This document shows positions 13,789-22,005 of a stretch of 35,033 nt of DNA, piece by piece (position 1 is the stretch's first letter; every line of letters begins with the position of its first letter). Where the stretch lies: NCBI GenBank assembly GCA_002371825.1, contig DFHF01000041.1, forward strand, positions 1-35,033, read 5' to 3'. A model generated the notes under the pieces. That model saw only the letters and a list, made by a program, of their open reading frames with translations. It was not told the origin of the DNA and ran no database searches. Origin of the DNA: Ruminococcus flavefaciens (GTDB taxonomy: Bacteria > Bacillota > Clostridia > Oscillospirales > Ruminococcaceae). A program made the position numbers and the translations under genes.

Positions 13789-14625
13789 TTACTGAGCTCT
13801 GTATATAACCATACAGGTAACATTGTCAAGGCCGCCGTTTTCAAGAGCCTGATCCACAAGTCTCGGAGCTATCTCCTCATCCATATCAGACATGGATCCG
13901 GAGATATCCTCATCGCTGACCATATCCGTAAGGCCGTCACTGCAAAGGAGAAGTGCTCCTTCAGACAGATCCACAGGCTCATATGAAAGAGCTTTCATGC
14001 CTATATTGCGTGAATCAACTCCCAGAAACGAGGTTATCTTGTGGGCATCCTCACTGAGGCGGGCCTCCTCCTCGGTATAGATATTCGCCTTAAGCTTTTT
14101 CATAGCAAGGGTCTGATCCTCAGACACCTGACGAAGGCCGTTCTCATTTGTATAGAAATATATCCTGCTGTCGCCGATATTGAACACATAGGCCTGACTG
14201 CCGATAGTGCAGACCATTGCCAGTGTACATCCGCCCAGCTTTCCGTTCATTTCATCGACCATTTTGACTATGCGGTCATTTGCCTCTGAGGCAAATCTGT
14301 CCACAGCGTCCTTCATTTCCTCCGGAGATTCGGCAGCTATGATACTGTCTGCATATTCATCGAGAGTCTTAGCTGCTATCTCAGATGCAAGATCACCGAA
14401 CTGTTCTCCGCCCATGCCGTCGAAAACTGCGAAAACATATCTTTCTGAATGGCTGAGCACCTTGTATCCGCAGAGATTCTCGACCTCTCGCACACCTAGC
14501 TTATCGGCATAGAAATTATCCTCGTTCACCTGACGGACATTTCCCACATTTGTGGCAATGCTCACAAGCAGTTCAGTCCTGCCGCCGGATTCGAGCTTAA
14601 CTGTTTTTTCTTCTGATAAAGCCAT
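13789..14625 (-). CDS. PP2C-family Ser/Thr protein phosphatase
   Basis: 278 residues with no signal peptide. Metal-binding motifs of PP2C (PPM) phosphatases are present: NEDNF near residue 34-38, VFDGMGG (67-73), NIGDSR near 155, CSDGLTD near 225, and DNVT near the C-terminus. It would remove phosphate from Ser/Thr residues added by the kinases encoded nearby. It is the last gene of the minus-strand cluster kinase, FHA-ABC ATPase, permease, phosphatase, 15 bp after the permease stop, and is followed by a terminator. The FHA-ABC protein and the kinases themselves are the obvious candidate substrates. Confidence 0.93.
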   Translation of the reverse strand: MALSEEKTVKLESGGRTELLVSIATNVGNVRQVNEDNFYADKLGVREVENLCGYKVLSHSERYVFAVFDGMGGEQFGDLASEIAAKTLDEYADSIIAAESPEEMKDAVDRFASEANDRIVKMVDEMNGKLGGCTLAMVCTIGSQAYVFNIGDSRIYFYTNENGLRQVSEDQTLAMKKLKANIYTEEEARLSEDAHKITSFLGVDSRNIGMKALSYEPVDLSEGALLLCSDGLTDMVSDEDISGSMSDMDEEIAPRLVDQALENGGLDNVTCMVIYRAQ

Positions 14626-14640
14626 AGATACCAGCCTCCG

Positions 14641-15474
14641 TTAAGAATTTCTGTTGCGGAATTTAAGGCTCAATATGCTGATAACGATACATACGGCAGA
14701 AATAAGGGCTATCATTCCCCATGCTGCCAGGATAGTTCCGGCCTCGCTTTCGTACATCTCTATGTACTCTCTCTTGAAGTTTGCAAACATCGGATCCACC
14801 GCATTTATCCGTGAAGGCAGTGATTTTCCGTTGTTGAGGTCGGCAGTGCTTCCGAGAGCAGACATTCCCCACTTGCTGTAGGTGATATTTGCGATAGCCT
14901 CGGACCAGCCCTCAAGCTTGAAGAGAACTCCGCTCATTACCAGCTGAAGGATAAGCACAAATGGCATTGCAGTCATGGCTACATTTGGATTTGAAGATAC
15001 TGATGATACCATGATACCCATTATATCCGCACCCCATATTATAAGCAGGAGTGTGATGAAGTATTCCGGAATGGCTGCGAAAAGAGTTCCCTCTGAAGGG
15101 AAATCTATGAAAGCACAGCATATGCCCATGAGTATTGCAGCCTGACAGAGGCATACAAAGAAGTCAAACAGCACATGGGAAAGAATGTAGGAGCTGATAT
15201 GAAGTCCTGACCTGTACTCGGAGGCTATGGTATTATGCTCCTTGCAGATACGCTGTATGGAGTTGAATATTCCCACCCATATAGCCGCCGAAGTAATAGC
15301 GAAGAAACCGGACTGAGTGTCCTCGAAGGTCTTATACATATTCTTTCCCACGATAGAACATACAAGGAAAGATATAACTGCGGCTATAACTATGAATTTC
15401 CAGTTCTTCTGGTTCATAAAAAGCCTGAAATTTTTCTTGAAATATACACTTAACTGAGCAATTCTCTTATTCAT
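14641..15474 (-). CDS. ABC-2 type (ABCG-like) membrane permease
   Basis: 277 residues with about six hydrophobic segments: a cytosolic N-terminus, a TM near 27-43, a long middle block of TMs (about 105-180), a non-cytosolic-looking loop (about 190-245) and a final TM before KFRNRNS. This is the ABC2_membrane/ABCG layout, in which a large extracellular loop precedes the last helix. It starts one base after the stop of the FHA-ABC ATPase, so the two are translationally coupled and form one transporter. In other FHA-ABC exporters (M. tuberculosis Rv1747) the same parts are fused in one chain. The substrate is unknown. Confidence 0.88.
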   Translation of the reverse strand: MNKRIAQLSVYFKKNFRLFMNQKNWKFIVIAAVISFLVCSIVGKNMYKTFEDTQSGFFAITSAAIWVGIFNSIQRICKEHNTIASEYRSGLHISSYILSHVLFDFFVCLCQAAILMGICCAFIDFPSEGTLFAAIPEYFITLLLIIWGADIMGIMVSSVSSNPNVAMTAMPFVLILQLVMSGVLFKLEGWSEAIANITYSKWGMSALGSTADLNNGKSLPSRINAVDPMFANFKREYIEMYESEAGTILAAWGMIALISAVCIVISILSLKFRNRNS

Positions 15475-15475
15475 A

Positions 15476-17026
15476 TCAACCTCTCCTTGTCATCTCGAAC
15501 CTGCGGATGAATTCATCTGCACGTCCCTTGCCGCCTTCGTAGTTTATCTCCATTACTATCTCACTGAGCTTATTGACGCCGAAGAAGCTGTAAGCATTGG
15601 CCACATCCCCGTAATAGGCAAGATGTCCCACCTCGTCAGACTGGCTCTTTGCAAGGACTATCACCTTGGTATAGAGGTCAGCAGCATCATCCGGTGCATG
15701 GGAGATAACAGCAATAGCCTCTCCGGTCTCAGTACAGGATTTCAGTGTTTTCATAAGCTCCACACGGGTAGCGAAGTCCATACCAGAATCAGGCTCATCG
15801 AGGATGAACACCTCCTGGTCAAGAACAGAGCCGAGGGCTACCTCTGCACGTTTTTTCTGACCACCTGAGAGGTTCTTTATGAATCTGTCCCTGAGGCTGT
15901 TGAGCATAAGTCTGTCGAAAACATCCTTGATGCGCATTTCTATCTCCTGCTGGGTATAATCTCCTGCAAGCATAGAAGTAGCCATATCGTGGACAGTATG
16001 GTAGACTGTATCCTCATCACGGGTAGTCGGGAACTGAGGAACAAGTCCCACCTTATTTTTAAGCATTTTGAAATTCTTGTAGAGGTCCATTCCTCCGAAG
16101 AGCACCTGACCGGAAGCGTGTACACCTGACTGGCTTACTCTTCCTCTTAGAGCATTTATAAAAGTAGTCTTTCCTGCACCTGAACCGCCGAGGATAAGAA
16201 TGAAGTCGCCGGACTCCACATCAAGGCGAATATCACGGAGAAGGTCTCTTTTGCGGAAAATACCGGAGGTAGTCGCCCTCTGGATATTGACGTTCATAAT
16301 GACCTGTCTCTGGTTCTCGGTTATTTTCTGAGGCTTGGGCTGGACAGCGTTGAATATTACCTCATCCTCAAGGAAAATGAGAGTTGTATTAGCTATGCGG
16401 ATAACATCAAAAGGGTCCAGCAGTCTCTCGCCGGTTATGGCATTCTTGTTTACGGCAACACCGTTTGTGCTTCCGTTATCCACTATTTTCCAGCGTCCTC
16501 CCGGCATAAGCACCAGTGAGGCATGATTTCTTGAAGCCATGAAGTCTGTAAGAGATATACCGCTGGTGATATTTCTTCCTATCGGGACAATACTCTGTCC
16601 CCTGAGAGAATACCTGTTCCACTTTTCATCAGCATTGAAGGTAGTACTGAATATTGCGGCAACAGCGTCCGGATGGGGCTCATCCAGATTCCTGCGGTCT
16701 ATCCTGAGGACATCGCCGTCCTGGAGCCTTACTGCTCTGGAGCCTCTCTCATTTATCTGCTCCAGCTTTACTCCATTATAGAAGGTGCCGTTAAGGCTGT
16801 TGTTGTCACGGTAGTGGTATGCTCCGTCTGCAAATATGAAATCTCCATGGTCACGGGATGCTATGCATGAGCGAAGCTTTATATCGCACATACTTCCGGT
16901 AACATCACGTCCCATTTTCATATCGCCTTCAAGGGTCACTACCCTTACGGAGTCATTGGGCTCAAGCAGAAGCAGAGTGGCCGGCTTAGGCGGGAGCGGT
17001 CTGTAATAAACTGTTTTATTATCCAT
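15476..17026 (-). CDS. ABC transporter ATPase with two N-terminal FHA domains
   Basis: 516 residues from the ATG at 17026, which has GAGGTGA just upstream and lies 10 bp after the kinase stop. FHA domain 1 (about 18-108) has MGR at 38-40, SRDH and SLNGT; FHA domain 2 (about 137-220) has IGR at 149-151, SRNH at 165-168 and GSTNG. The ABCG-like ATPase follows: Walker A GGSGAGKT (280-287), signature LSGGQ (386-390), Walker B FILDEP (407-412), H-loop His443. FHA domains bind phosphothreonine, so kinase-dependent assembly or activation of the exporter is expected, as in the M. tuberculosis PknF/Rv1747 pair. Both FHA domains keep the Arg, Ser and Asn positions that contact phosphothreonine. The substrate is unknown. 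Confidence 0.92.
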   Translation of the reverse strand: MDNKTVYYRPLPPKPATLLLLEPNDSVRVVTLEGDMKMGRDVTGSMCDIKLRSCIASRDHGDFIFADGAYHYRDNNSLNGTFYNGVKLEQINERGSRAVRLQDGDVLRIDRRNLDEPHPDAVAAIFSTTFNADEKWNRYSLRGQSIVPIGRNITSGISLTDFMASRNHASLVLMPGGRWKIVDNGSTNGVAVNKNAITGERLLDPFDVIRIANTTLIFLEDEVIFNAVQPKPQKITENQRQVIMNVNIQRATTSGIFRKRDLLRDIRLDVESGDFILILGGSGAGKTTFINALRGRVSQSGVHASGQVLFGGMDLYKNFKMLKNKVGLVPQFPTTRDEDTVYHTVHDMATSMLAGDYTQQEIEMRIKDVFDRLMLNSLRDRFIKNLSGGQKKRAEVALGSVLDQEVFILDEPDSGMDFATRVELMKTLKSCTETGEAIAVISHAPDDAADLYTKVIVLAKSQSDEVGHLAYYGDVANAYSFFGVNKLSEIVMEINYEGGKGRADEFIRRFEMTRRG

Positions 17027-17036
17027 AGCTGTCACC

Positions 17037-18761
17037 TCACTGCCACTCGCAAACGAAGCCTGCGGTATCGATATCACTATTTCCGTCTTCAGAAAGTGTA
17101 TTGTTCATATCCATCCATGAGCCCCGGTCCATGCCTTCAATTTCATCGTCATTGTAATATAGGGCATAATAGCATTTTCCAAAATAATTTGCCGGGAAGC
17201 TCAATGTAGTACCATAAACACTTATAGTTGCCCAGTTTGTGTAGTCAAAATCGGTACCGTCAGTCCAGTACCATGTATCCATATCGTCCATTACACGGTA
17301 TGCACCTACCCAAACGACTTCTTCACTCTCATTTCTGGTAAGGTCTGTGAGGAATTCCTGCTCCTCACTGCTGTTCACTGAGACAAGATGACCGCCATTT
17401 TCGACACAGTATGCCTCTGCATCCTTCCATGTCATATGGGAATCGAAGTATTTATAGTAATGTCCGTCGAATTCAACTGCATCAGACGGGTGATCTACAG
17501 ATTTTTTTCTGCTTCCGCTGTCGTCATCCTTGTCCTTGAGGAGGAAGAATGCGGTGATACCGCCTGCAGCAGCAAGAAGTGCGATAAGTCCAAGAACAAG
17601 CGGGAGCTTGCTCTTCTTTTTGACTGCGGCTGCGCCGGAAGCTGTATGTACAGACTGACCGGCATATGTAGTTCCCTCCGGCATACGGGACGGAGCTCCG
17701 CCCTGTACAGCCTGCGGCTGACTGAAGGGATTCTGGGGAACTCCTCTGCTGAAGCTGTTCTGCTGAACGGGAGGCACACTGCTTGCAGGCTGTACCCTGC
17801 TGAAGGAGCTATTAAGTGAGGTGCCGCCGCCCATTACGGGAACGGAGTTCTGATTTCCGGAAGAGAAGCTGTATTTTCTCAGGTCTGCAAGGAAATCATC
17901 CATAGTCTGATATCTTATTGCAGGATCGTATGCACAGGCCTTCAGGATTATCCTTCCGAATTCCGGGGAGGCATTCTTCGGCAGAGGAAGAGGCTCGCCG
18001 TTCATTCTGCGGTCTATGGCCTCTTCTGCGAGGCAGTTCTCCTCAAATGGGAAGCAGAAATCATTAAGGAGCTGATAGAGACATATTCCGAATGAATATA
18101 TATCTGCCTGCTTTGTATATGTATTGTCCACGCTCTGCTTTGCCTTATAGATCTCAGGGGCGATATATCCCTCAGTTCCGGCAAATGAACGTGCAGCAAC
18201 GGTCGATTTTGAGATATTGAAGTCGCCCAGCTTATATGTGCCGTCATCGGATACAAAAAAATTAGCCGGCTTCACATCACGGTGTATGACTCCCTGATTA
18301 TGAGCAGCCTGTATGCCGCTTCCTATCTCCATAGCAAGCTTAAGCACATTTGCCTCTGAGCAGTCAAAGCCTCCACGCTTTACCAGGTCCTGAAGACAGG
18401 TAAGATACTCCATTCGTATCAGCAGGACATAGCCCTCAGTATTTTCGAGCTTGACTATGTTCTCGTCCTCATATCCCACGATATACGGGCACTTCTTCAA
18501 TTTATACATTATGCTGGTCTCGTTGACCGCTGCCTGGCGCTTTTTCTCCAGGATCGAAGCTCTCTTCTCCGGATCGCTGTACAGCACCTCCTCAAGAGTT
18601 ATAGGCTCCACCTTAAGTGCAGAAACATCTGTACGGTTCTCACGCTTTGCTTCAATACGGTAAACAACTCCTGATGCGCCTGAACCCAGTTCACCTACAA
18701 TATACCAGTTATCCCACAAGGGCTGTTTGATCTCCGCCAAGATAGATTTGATATCAGCCAT
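17037..18761 (-). CDS. Transmembrane Ser/Thr protein kinase with extracellular C-type lectin domain
   Basis: 574 residues from the ATG at 18761 (GGAGGTG upstream). Kinase domain about 18-300: glycine loop LGSGASGVVY, catalytic Lys50 in SALK, HRDVKPANFF (160-169), DFN (180-182) where DFG is usual, and APEIY. A Ser/Gln/Pro-rich juxtamembrane stretch (300-382) leads to one TM helix (about 386-407) and an extracellular C-type lectin fold (about 428-574) with WKDAEAYC, VWVGAYR, WYWTDG, GSWMD and GFVCEW. It is the first gene of the operon with the FHA-ABC transporter and PP2C phosphatase, and probably senses an extracellular ligand and phosphorylates Thr residues read by the FHA domains. Ligand identity is unknown; a glycan is possible but many bacterial lectin folds bind other ligands. 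Confidence 0.92.
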   Translation of the reverse strand: MADIKSILAEIKQPLWDNWYIVGELGSGASGVVYRIEAKRENRTDVSALKVEPITLEEVLYSDPEKRASILEKKRQAAVNETSIMYKLKKCPYIVGYEDENIVKLENTEGYVLLIRMEYLTCLQDLVKRGGFDCSEANVLKLAMEIGSGIQAAHNQGVIHRDVKPANFFVSDDGTYKLGDFNISKSTVAARSFAGTEGYIAPEIYKAKQSVDNTYTKQADIYSFGICLYQLLNDFCFPFEENCLAEEAIDRRMNGEPLPLPKNASPEFGRIILKACAYDPAIRYQTMDDFLADLRKYSFSSGNQNSVPVMGGGTSLNSSFSRVQPASSVPPVQQNSFSRGVPQNPFSQPQAVQGGAPSRMPEGTTYAGQSVHTASGAAAVKKKSKLPLVLGLIALLAAAGGITAFFLLKDKDDDSGSRKKSVDHPSDAVEFDGHYYKYFDSHMTWKDAEAYCVENGGHLVSVNSSEEQEFLTDLTRNESEEVVWVGAYRVMDDMDTWYWTDGTDFDYTNWATISVYGTTLSFPANYFGKCYYALYYNDDEIEGMDRGSWMDMNNTLSEDGNSDIDTAGFVCEWQ

Positions 18762-18883
18762 CTGAGCACCTCCAGTTTTTATCACCTGTAAGTATCCGGT
18801 CATCCCGGTACATATCTTTATCATTTGACCCAGCCCTGACATCCGCAGGGACGGTCTGACAGCTAAATATTCCAATAATAAAC

Positions 18884-18912
18884 ATTATATCATACTTTAT
18901 ATGTCAAATCAA
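18884..18912 (-). promoter_or_regulatory. Promoter of the lectin-kinase operon
   Basis: On the minus strand TTGATT (18907-18912), 17 bases, TATAAT (18884-18889). The -35 region reads CTTGATTTGA, the same ten bases as in the divergent kinase promoter at 18986-19014. Confidence 0.75.
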
Positions 18913-18985
18913 GGTTGATTTTTCACAAATCCCCCTTTTTTCAGCGTGTTATAATGCAGAATACTGTAAATGGATTCTTATATAC

Positions 18986-19014
18986 TTGATTTGAACGGAA
19001 AAATATGTTATAAT
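18986..19014 (+). promoter_or_regulatory. Promoter of the second kinase gene
   Basis: TTGATT (18986-18991), 17 bases, TATAAT (19009-19014). This places transcription start near 19021, which rules out the in-frame ATG at 19013 and supports translation from 19076. Confidence 0.78.
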
Positions 19015-19075
19015 GTATTACGATTCAATGAGGATAAATAACTCCGTTTCTGCGGAGCTGTGTTCAGGTGCCGAT

Positions 19076-21550
19076 ATGAATGATATACATAAAATAATCC
19101 GTGACCAGATAAAAGAGCCCCTTTGGGACAACTGGTACATAAAAGACCAGATAGGCAGCGGAGCCTCAAGTGTAGTCTACCGCATAGAGGCGAGACGTGA
19201 GAACCGTGTGGACGTCTCTGCACTGAAAATAGAACCTATCTTTGCTGATGAGTCCGTTTACGTCGATGAGGAAAGACGCAGGGACTACCTCGAAAAAAAG
19301 CGTGCTGAAGCTGAAAATGAGACAACTATCATGTATAAGCTCAGAAGCTCGCCAAACATCGTGCTGTATGAGGATGAGACGATAAAGCCTCTCATACATG
19401 AAGGCCGACAGATCGGATATTATATGCTCATACGCATGGAGTACCTCACCTGCCTTCAGAAGCTTATGAAGGAGCGCAGATTCGACTGCTCCGAAAAAAA
19501 TGTTATGAAGCTTGCCTCCGATATCGGAAGCGGCATAAAAGCTGCCCATGACCTCGGTGTCATACACCGTGATATAAAGCCCGGAAACTTCTTCGTATCT
19601 GATTCCGGCATCTACAAGCTGGGAGACTTCAATATCTCCAAAAAATCCGTGTCCGCCCGTTCCTTTGCCGGAACCGAGGGATATATCGCCCCGGAGATCT
19701 ACTATGCCCGCTACGGAACAGACGGCTATACCAAACAGGCTGATATCTACTCCTTCGGTATCGCACTCTACTGCCTGATGAATGACTATCAGTTCCCCTT
19801 CGGCGACGTCTGTCTGCCGGAAGAAGCAATAGAAAGACGTATGAACGGAGAAGTCATACCGCCGCCGAAAAATGCTTCCCCCGGCTTTGCAAGAGTGATA
19901 CTCAAGGCCTGTGCGTTCAATACAAGTGACAGATACCACAGCATGAGCGACCTGCTCAATGACCTGAAGAATGTGGGAAAGCTCCCGGCCTCAGCCACTA
20001 ATGCAACAGTATTCGCAGGAACAGCTGCCGCTGTGAACAACGGCGCAAATGTGTACGGCAGTCCTGCCGCCGGATATCCGGCTCCTTCAAATACGCCAGT
20101 CCAGCAGCCTGCTCAGAATCAATACGCTCAGAGCAGACCTGCTCAGAATATAGGATATAATACAGTATACGGACAGCCTCCGGCTCAGCACTACAGAAAG
20201 CCGGCTCCTCCGCCAGCCGAAAAGGAAAGCTCCGGAACAGCTGCAAAGATACTCATTGCTCTGTCAATACTGCTGATAATCACAATTTTCGGAACGATCA
20301 TATTCCTTATGGTCCGTGATAATGACGACGGCGGCAGCAGTGATAAGGACTCTTCATCTTCATCACGTCCGGCAGCAGTTACCACTGTTCCGGCTGCCAC
20401 GGAAGAGCTGACTACACAGACTACCACTACAGCTTCAACAACTACTGCTGTTACAACTACCCGTGATACTACCATAGTCCTCAATCAGAACAGCTTCGAC
20501 CTTGAGGTCGGTGATACTGCCTCTGTAATAATCGAACAGTACCCGGAGGGCTCCGATGCTGAGGACGAAATCTGGCGCTCCACTGACCCGTCAGTGGCCA
20601 CCGTAAATGAATTCGGATTCGTGACCGCAGTCGGAAGCGGTAAATGCTATATAATCGTTTCTATGTCAGACAATCCGGCTGCAGAAGCCAGAGCTGATAT
20701 AAATGTCAAGGAAAAGGTGACGATACCAAGCTTTGAAAGCAGCGGAGACGACGGCGAATCAAATATCGTCAACGGCGGATATGCCTGCTCTGACGGAGAT
20801 AAGATATACTACTCCGATACCGATAAGCTCTATTCCGTAAAGAACGGCCGCTCCACTGTAATAGGCAATTACGGAGCGCATTATATGAACTTCATCGGCA
20901 ATGATATCTATTTCTCCAACGGCACCGCAGATAACTGCATCTGCGCCGTAAAGAGAGACGGCTCCGATTTCAGGATCATCCGCAGCGCATACTGCTATGA
21001 GCTGACATATTACGACGGCTGGCTGTATTTCTCAGAAGTCGACAATAATACCAACTACATCTGCCGCATGAAGCCTGACGGCTCCGGATATACCAGGCTC
21101 CGCCAGGTAAAAGCCTGGTATATGAGCGTTTATGCCGGAAATATATACTACGTCAACTACGACAACAACTACTCACTTGACGTCATGGCTGTTGACGGAA
21201 GCGGCAATAGGACTCTTGTCTCAGACCAGACCTCAGACCTATGTATCTCCGGCGGAAGGATCTATTTCAGCTCAGACAGGGATAAGCGCTGGCTGTACTC
21301 TATAAATACCAACGGCTCAGACCTGATCCTCATAAGGGATGAGTACACCAAGCATACAAATATCGCCGGGAACAGCCTCTACTGTACCGATGCTGACAAC
21401 CACCTCGTTATTATCGATCCGGATAATAACACGGGTAAGATATATGCGGATATCGGCTATATCTCCTTCCCTGTCATAAACGGTTCAACTCTGTTCACAA
21501 GAGGTCAGAACGGCGAGACCAATATTTTCAGCCTCAATGCAAACAGCTGA
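19076..21550 (+). CDS. Transmembrane Ser/Thr protein kinase with BIG2 and propeller-like extracellular domains
   Basis: 824 residues from the ATG at 19076 (AGGTG upstream); the frame opens at 19013 but that ATG overlaps the -10 box. The kinase domain (about 20-310) is a close paralogue of the lectin kinase: EPLWDNWYI, GSGASSVVY, Lys51, HRDIKPGNFF (164-173), DFN (184-186), APEIY. A Pro/Gln/Tyr-rich stretch, one TM helix (about 392-413), a Ser/Thr linker, a BIG2-like domain (about 467-548, VATVNEFGFVTAVGSGKCYI) and repeated YY/DG modules resembling DUF5050 or a beta-propeller (about 555-821) follow. It is divergently transcribed from the lectin-kinase operon and alone on its strand. It probably feeds a different external signal into the same FHA/phosphatase machinery. 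Confidence 0.9.
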   Translation: MNDIHKIIRDQIKEPLWDNWYIKDQIGSGASSVVYRIEARRENRVDVSALKIEPIFADESVYVDEERRRDYLEKKRAEAENETTIMYKLRSSPNIVLYEDETIKPLIHEGRQIGYYMLIRMEYLTCLQKLMKERRFDCSEKNVMKLASDIGSGIKAAHDLGVIHRDIKPGNFFVSDSGIYKLGDFNISKKSVSARSFAGTEGYIAPEIYYARYGTDGYTKQADIYSFGIALYCLMNDYQFPFGDVCLPEEAIERRMNGEVIPPPKNASPGFARVILKACAFNTSDRYHSMSDLLNDLKNVGKLPASATNATVFAGTAAAVNNGANVYGSPAAGYPAPSNTPVQQPAQNQYAQSRPAQNIGYNTVYGQPPAQHYRKPAPPPAEKESSGTAAKILIALSILLIITIFGTIIFLMVRDNDDGGSSDKDSSSSSRPAAVTTVPAATEELTTQTTTTASTTTAVTTTRDTTIVLNQNSFDLEVGDTASVIIEQYPEGSDAEDEIWRSTDPSVATVNEFGFVTAVGSGKCYIIVSMSDNPAAEARADINVKEKVTIPSFESSGDDGESNIVNGGYACSDGDKIYYSDTDKLYSVKNGRSTVIGNYGAHYMNFIGNDIYFSNGTADNCICAVKRDGSDFRIIRSAYCYELTYYDGWLYFSEVDNNTNYICRMKPDGSGYTRLRQVKAWYMSVYAGNIYYVNYDNNYSLDVMAVDGSGNRTLVSDQTSDLCISGGRIYFSSDRDKRWLYSINTNGSDLILIRDEYTKHTNIAGNSLYCTDADNHLVIIDPDNNTGKIYADIGYISFPVINGSTLFTRGQNGETNIFSLNANS

Positions 21551-21598
21551 ACAGGCCGGAAACAGCATCGATAGTTCAGGATAAATACTCAGCAAAAC

Positions 21599-21636
21599 GG
21601 GAGGACTCTTTCTCAGAAGAGCCCTCCCTCATTTTT
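21599..21636 (+). terminator. First terminator after the second kinase
   Basis: GGGAGG-A-CTCTT, a 6-base loop, AAGAG-C-CCTCCC, then TCATTTTT: a strong stem with one mismatch. Confidence 0.88.
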
Positions 21637-21650
21637 ATGTAAAAACAACA

Positions 21651-21691
21651 TCAGCGGCCGAAGAAGAACTCCGGCCGCTGATGCCTTTTTA
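21651..21691 (+). terminator. Second, tandem terminator after the second kinase
   Basis: TCAGCGGCCG (21651-21660), 11-base loop, CGGCCGCTGA (21672-21681), then TGCCTTTTT. It gives back-to-back termination before the cellulase gene. The following stretch to 21903 contains only a small GCAGAG/CTCTGC hairpin near 21730-21746 and no gene I can support. Confidence 0.82.
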
Positions 21692-21903
21692 GGGTGGTTT
21701 ATATGAAAATTGAAGATTGCATTGTCAGTAGCAGAGCACCTCTGCTATGGTTTATATTATATAGGCCGATTATGTGTATTATGTGATAGACAGAAGAAAC
21801 CATTGCAAAAAGTCTGAGGTATTTTCTGACATCTGATATGCGGAACAAAGTTTGAACGACATTGCAATAATTGCGGAAATGCGCCGGTATTCTGCCTTTG
21901 CTC

Positions 21904-21932
21904 TTGACAATCTGTGAATAATATGGCATAAT
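21904..21932 (+). promoter_or_regulatory. Promoter of the GH9 cellulase gene
   Basis: TTGACA (21904-21909), 17 bases, CATAAT (21927-21932). A 14-bp palindrome, CATAAT TA ATTATG, spans 21927-21940 and includes the -10 box. The leader also holds a short hairpin, CAGCC TTAT GGCTG (21965-21978). The palindrome is a candidate operator but is AT-rich enough to arise by chance. Confidence 0.75.
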
Positions 21933-22005
21933 TAATTATGTATAGTTATGTATACTCGTGAGGGACAGCCTTATGGCTGAATAATTATGAGAGGAGAGTA
22001 TTGCT

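Noticed and set aside
13638..13859. N-terminal extension of the glutathione peroxidase frame to 13859
   Set aside because: It would run through the terminator, promoter and operator. The ATG at 13637 has an ideal ribosome site and matches the family start.
19013..19075. Extended start of the second kinase at 19013
   Set aside because: That ATG lies inside the TATAAT box, upstream of the probable transcription start. The paralogue begins at the equivalent of 19076.
21703..21783. 26-codon frame after the tandem terminators, starting MKIEDCIVSS
   Set aside because: No ribosome site or promoter of quality and no recognisable features. Likely chance.
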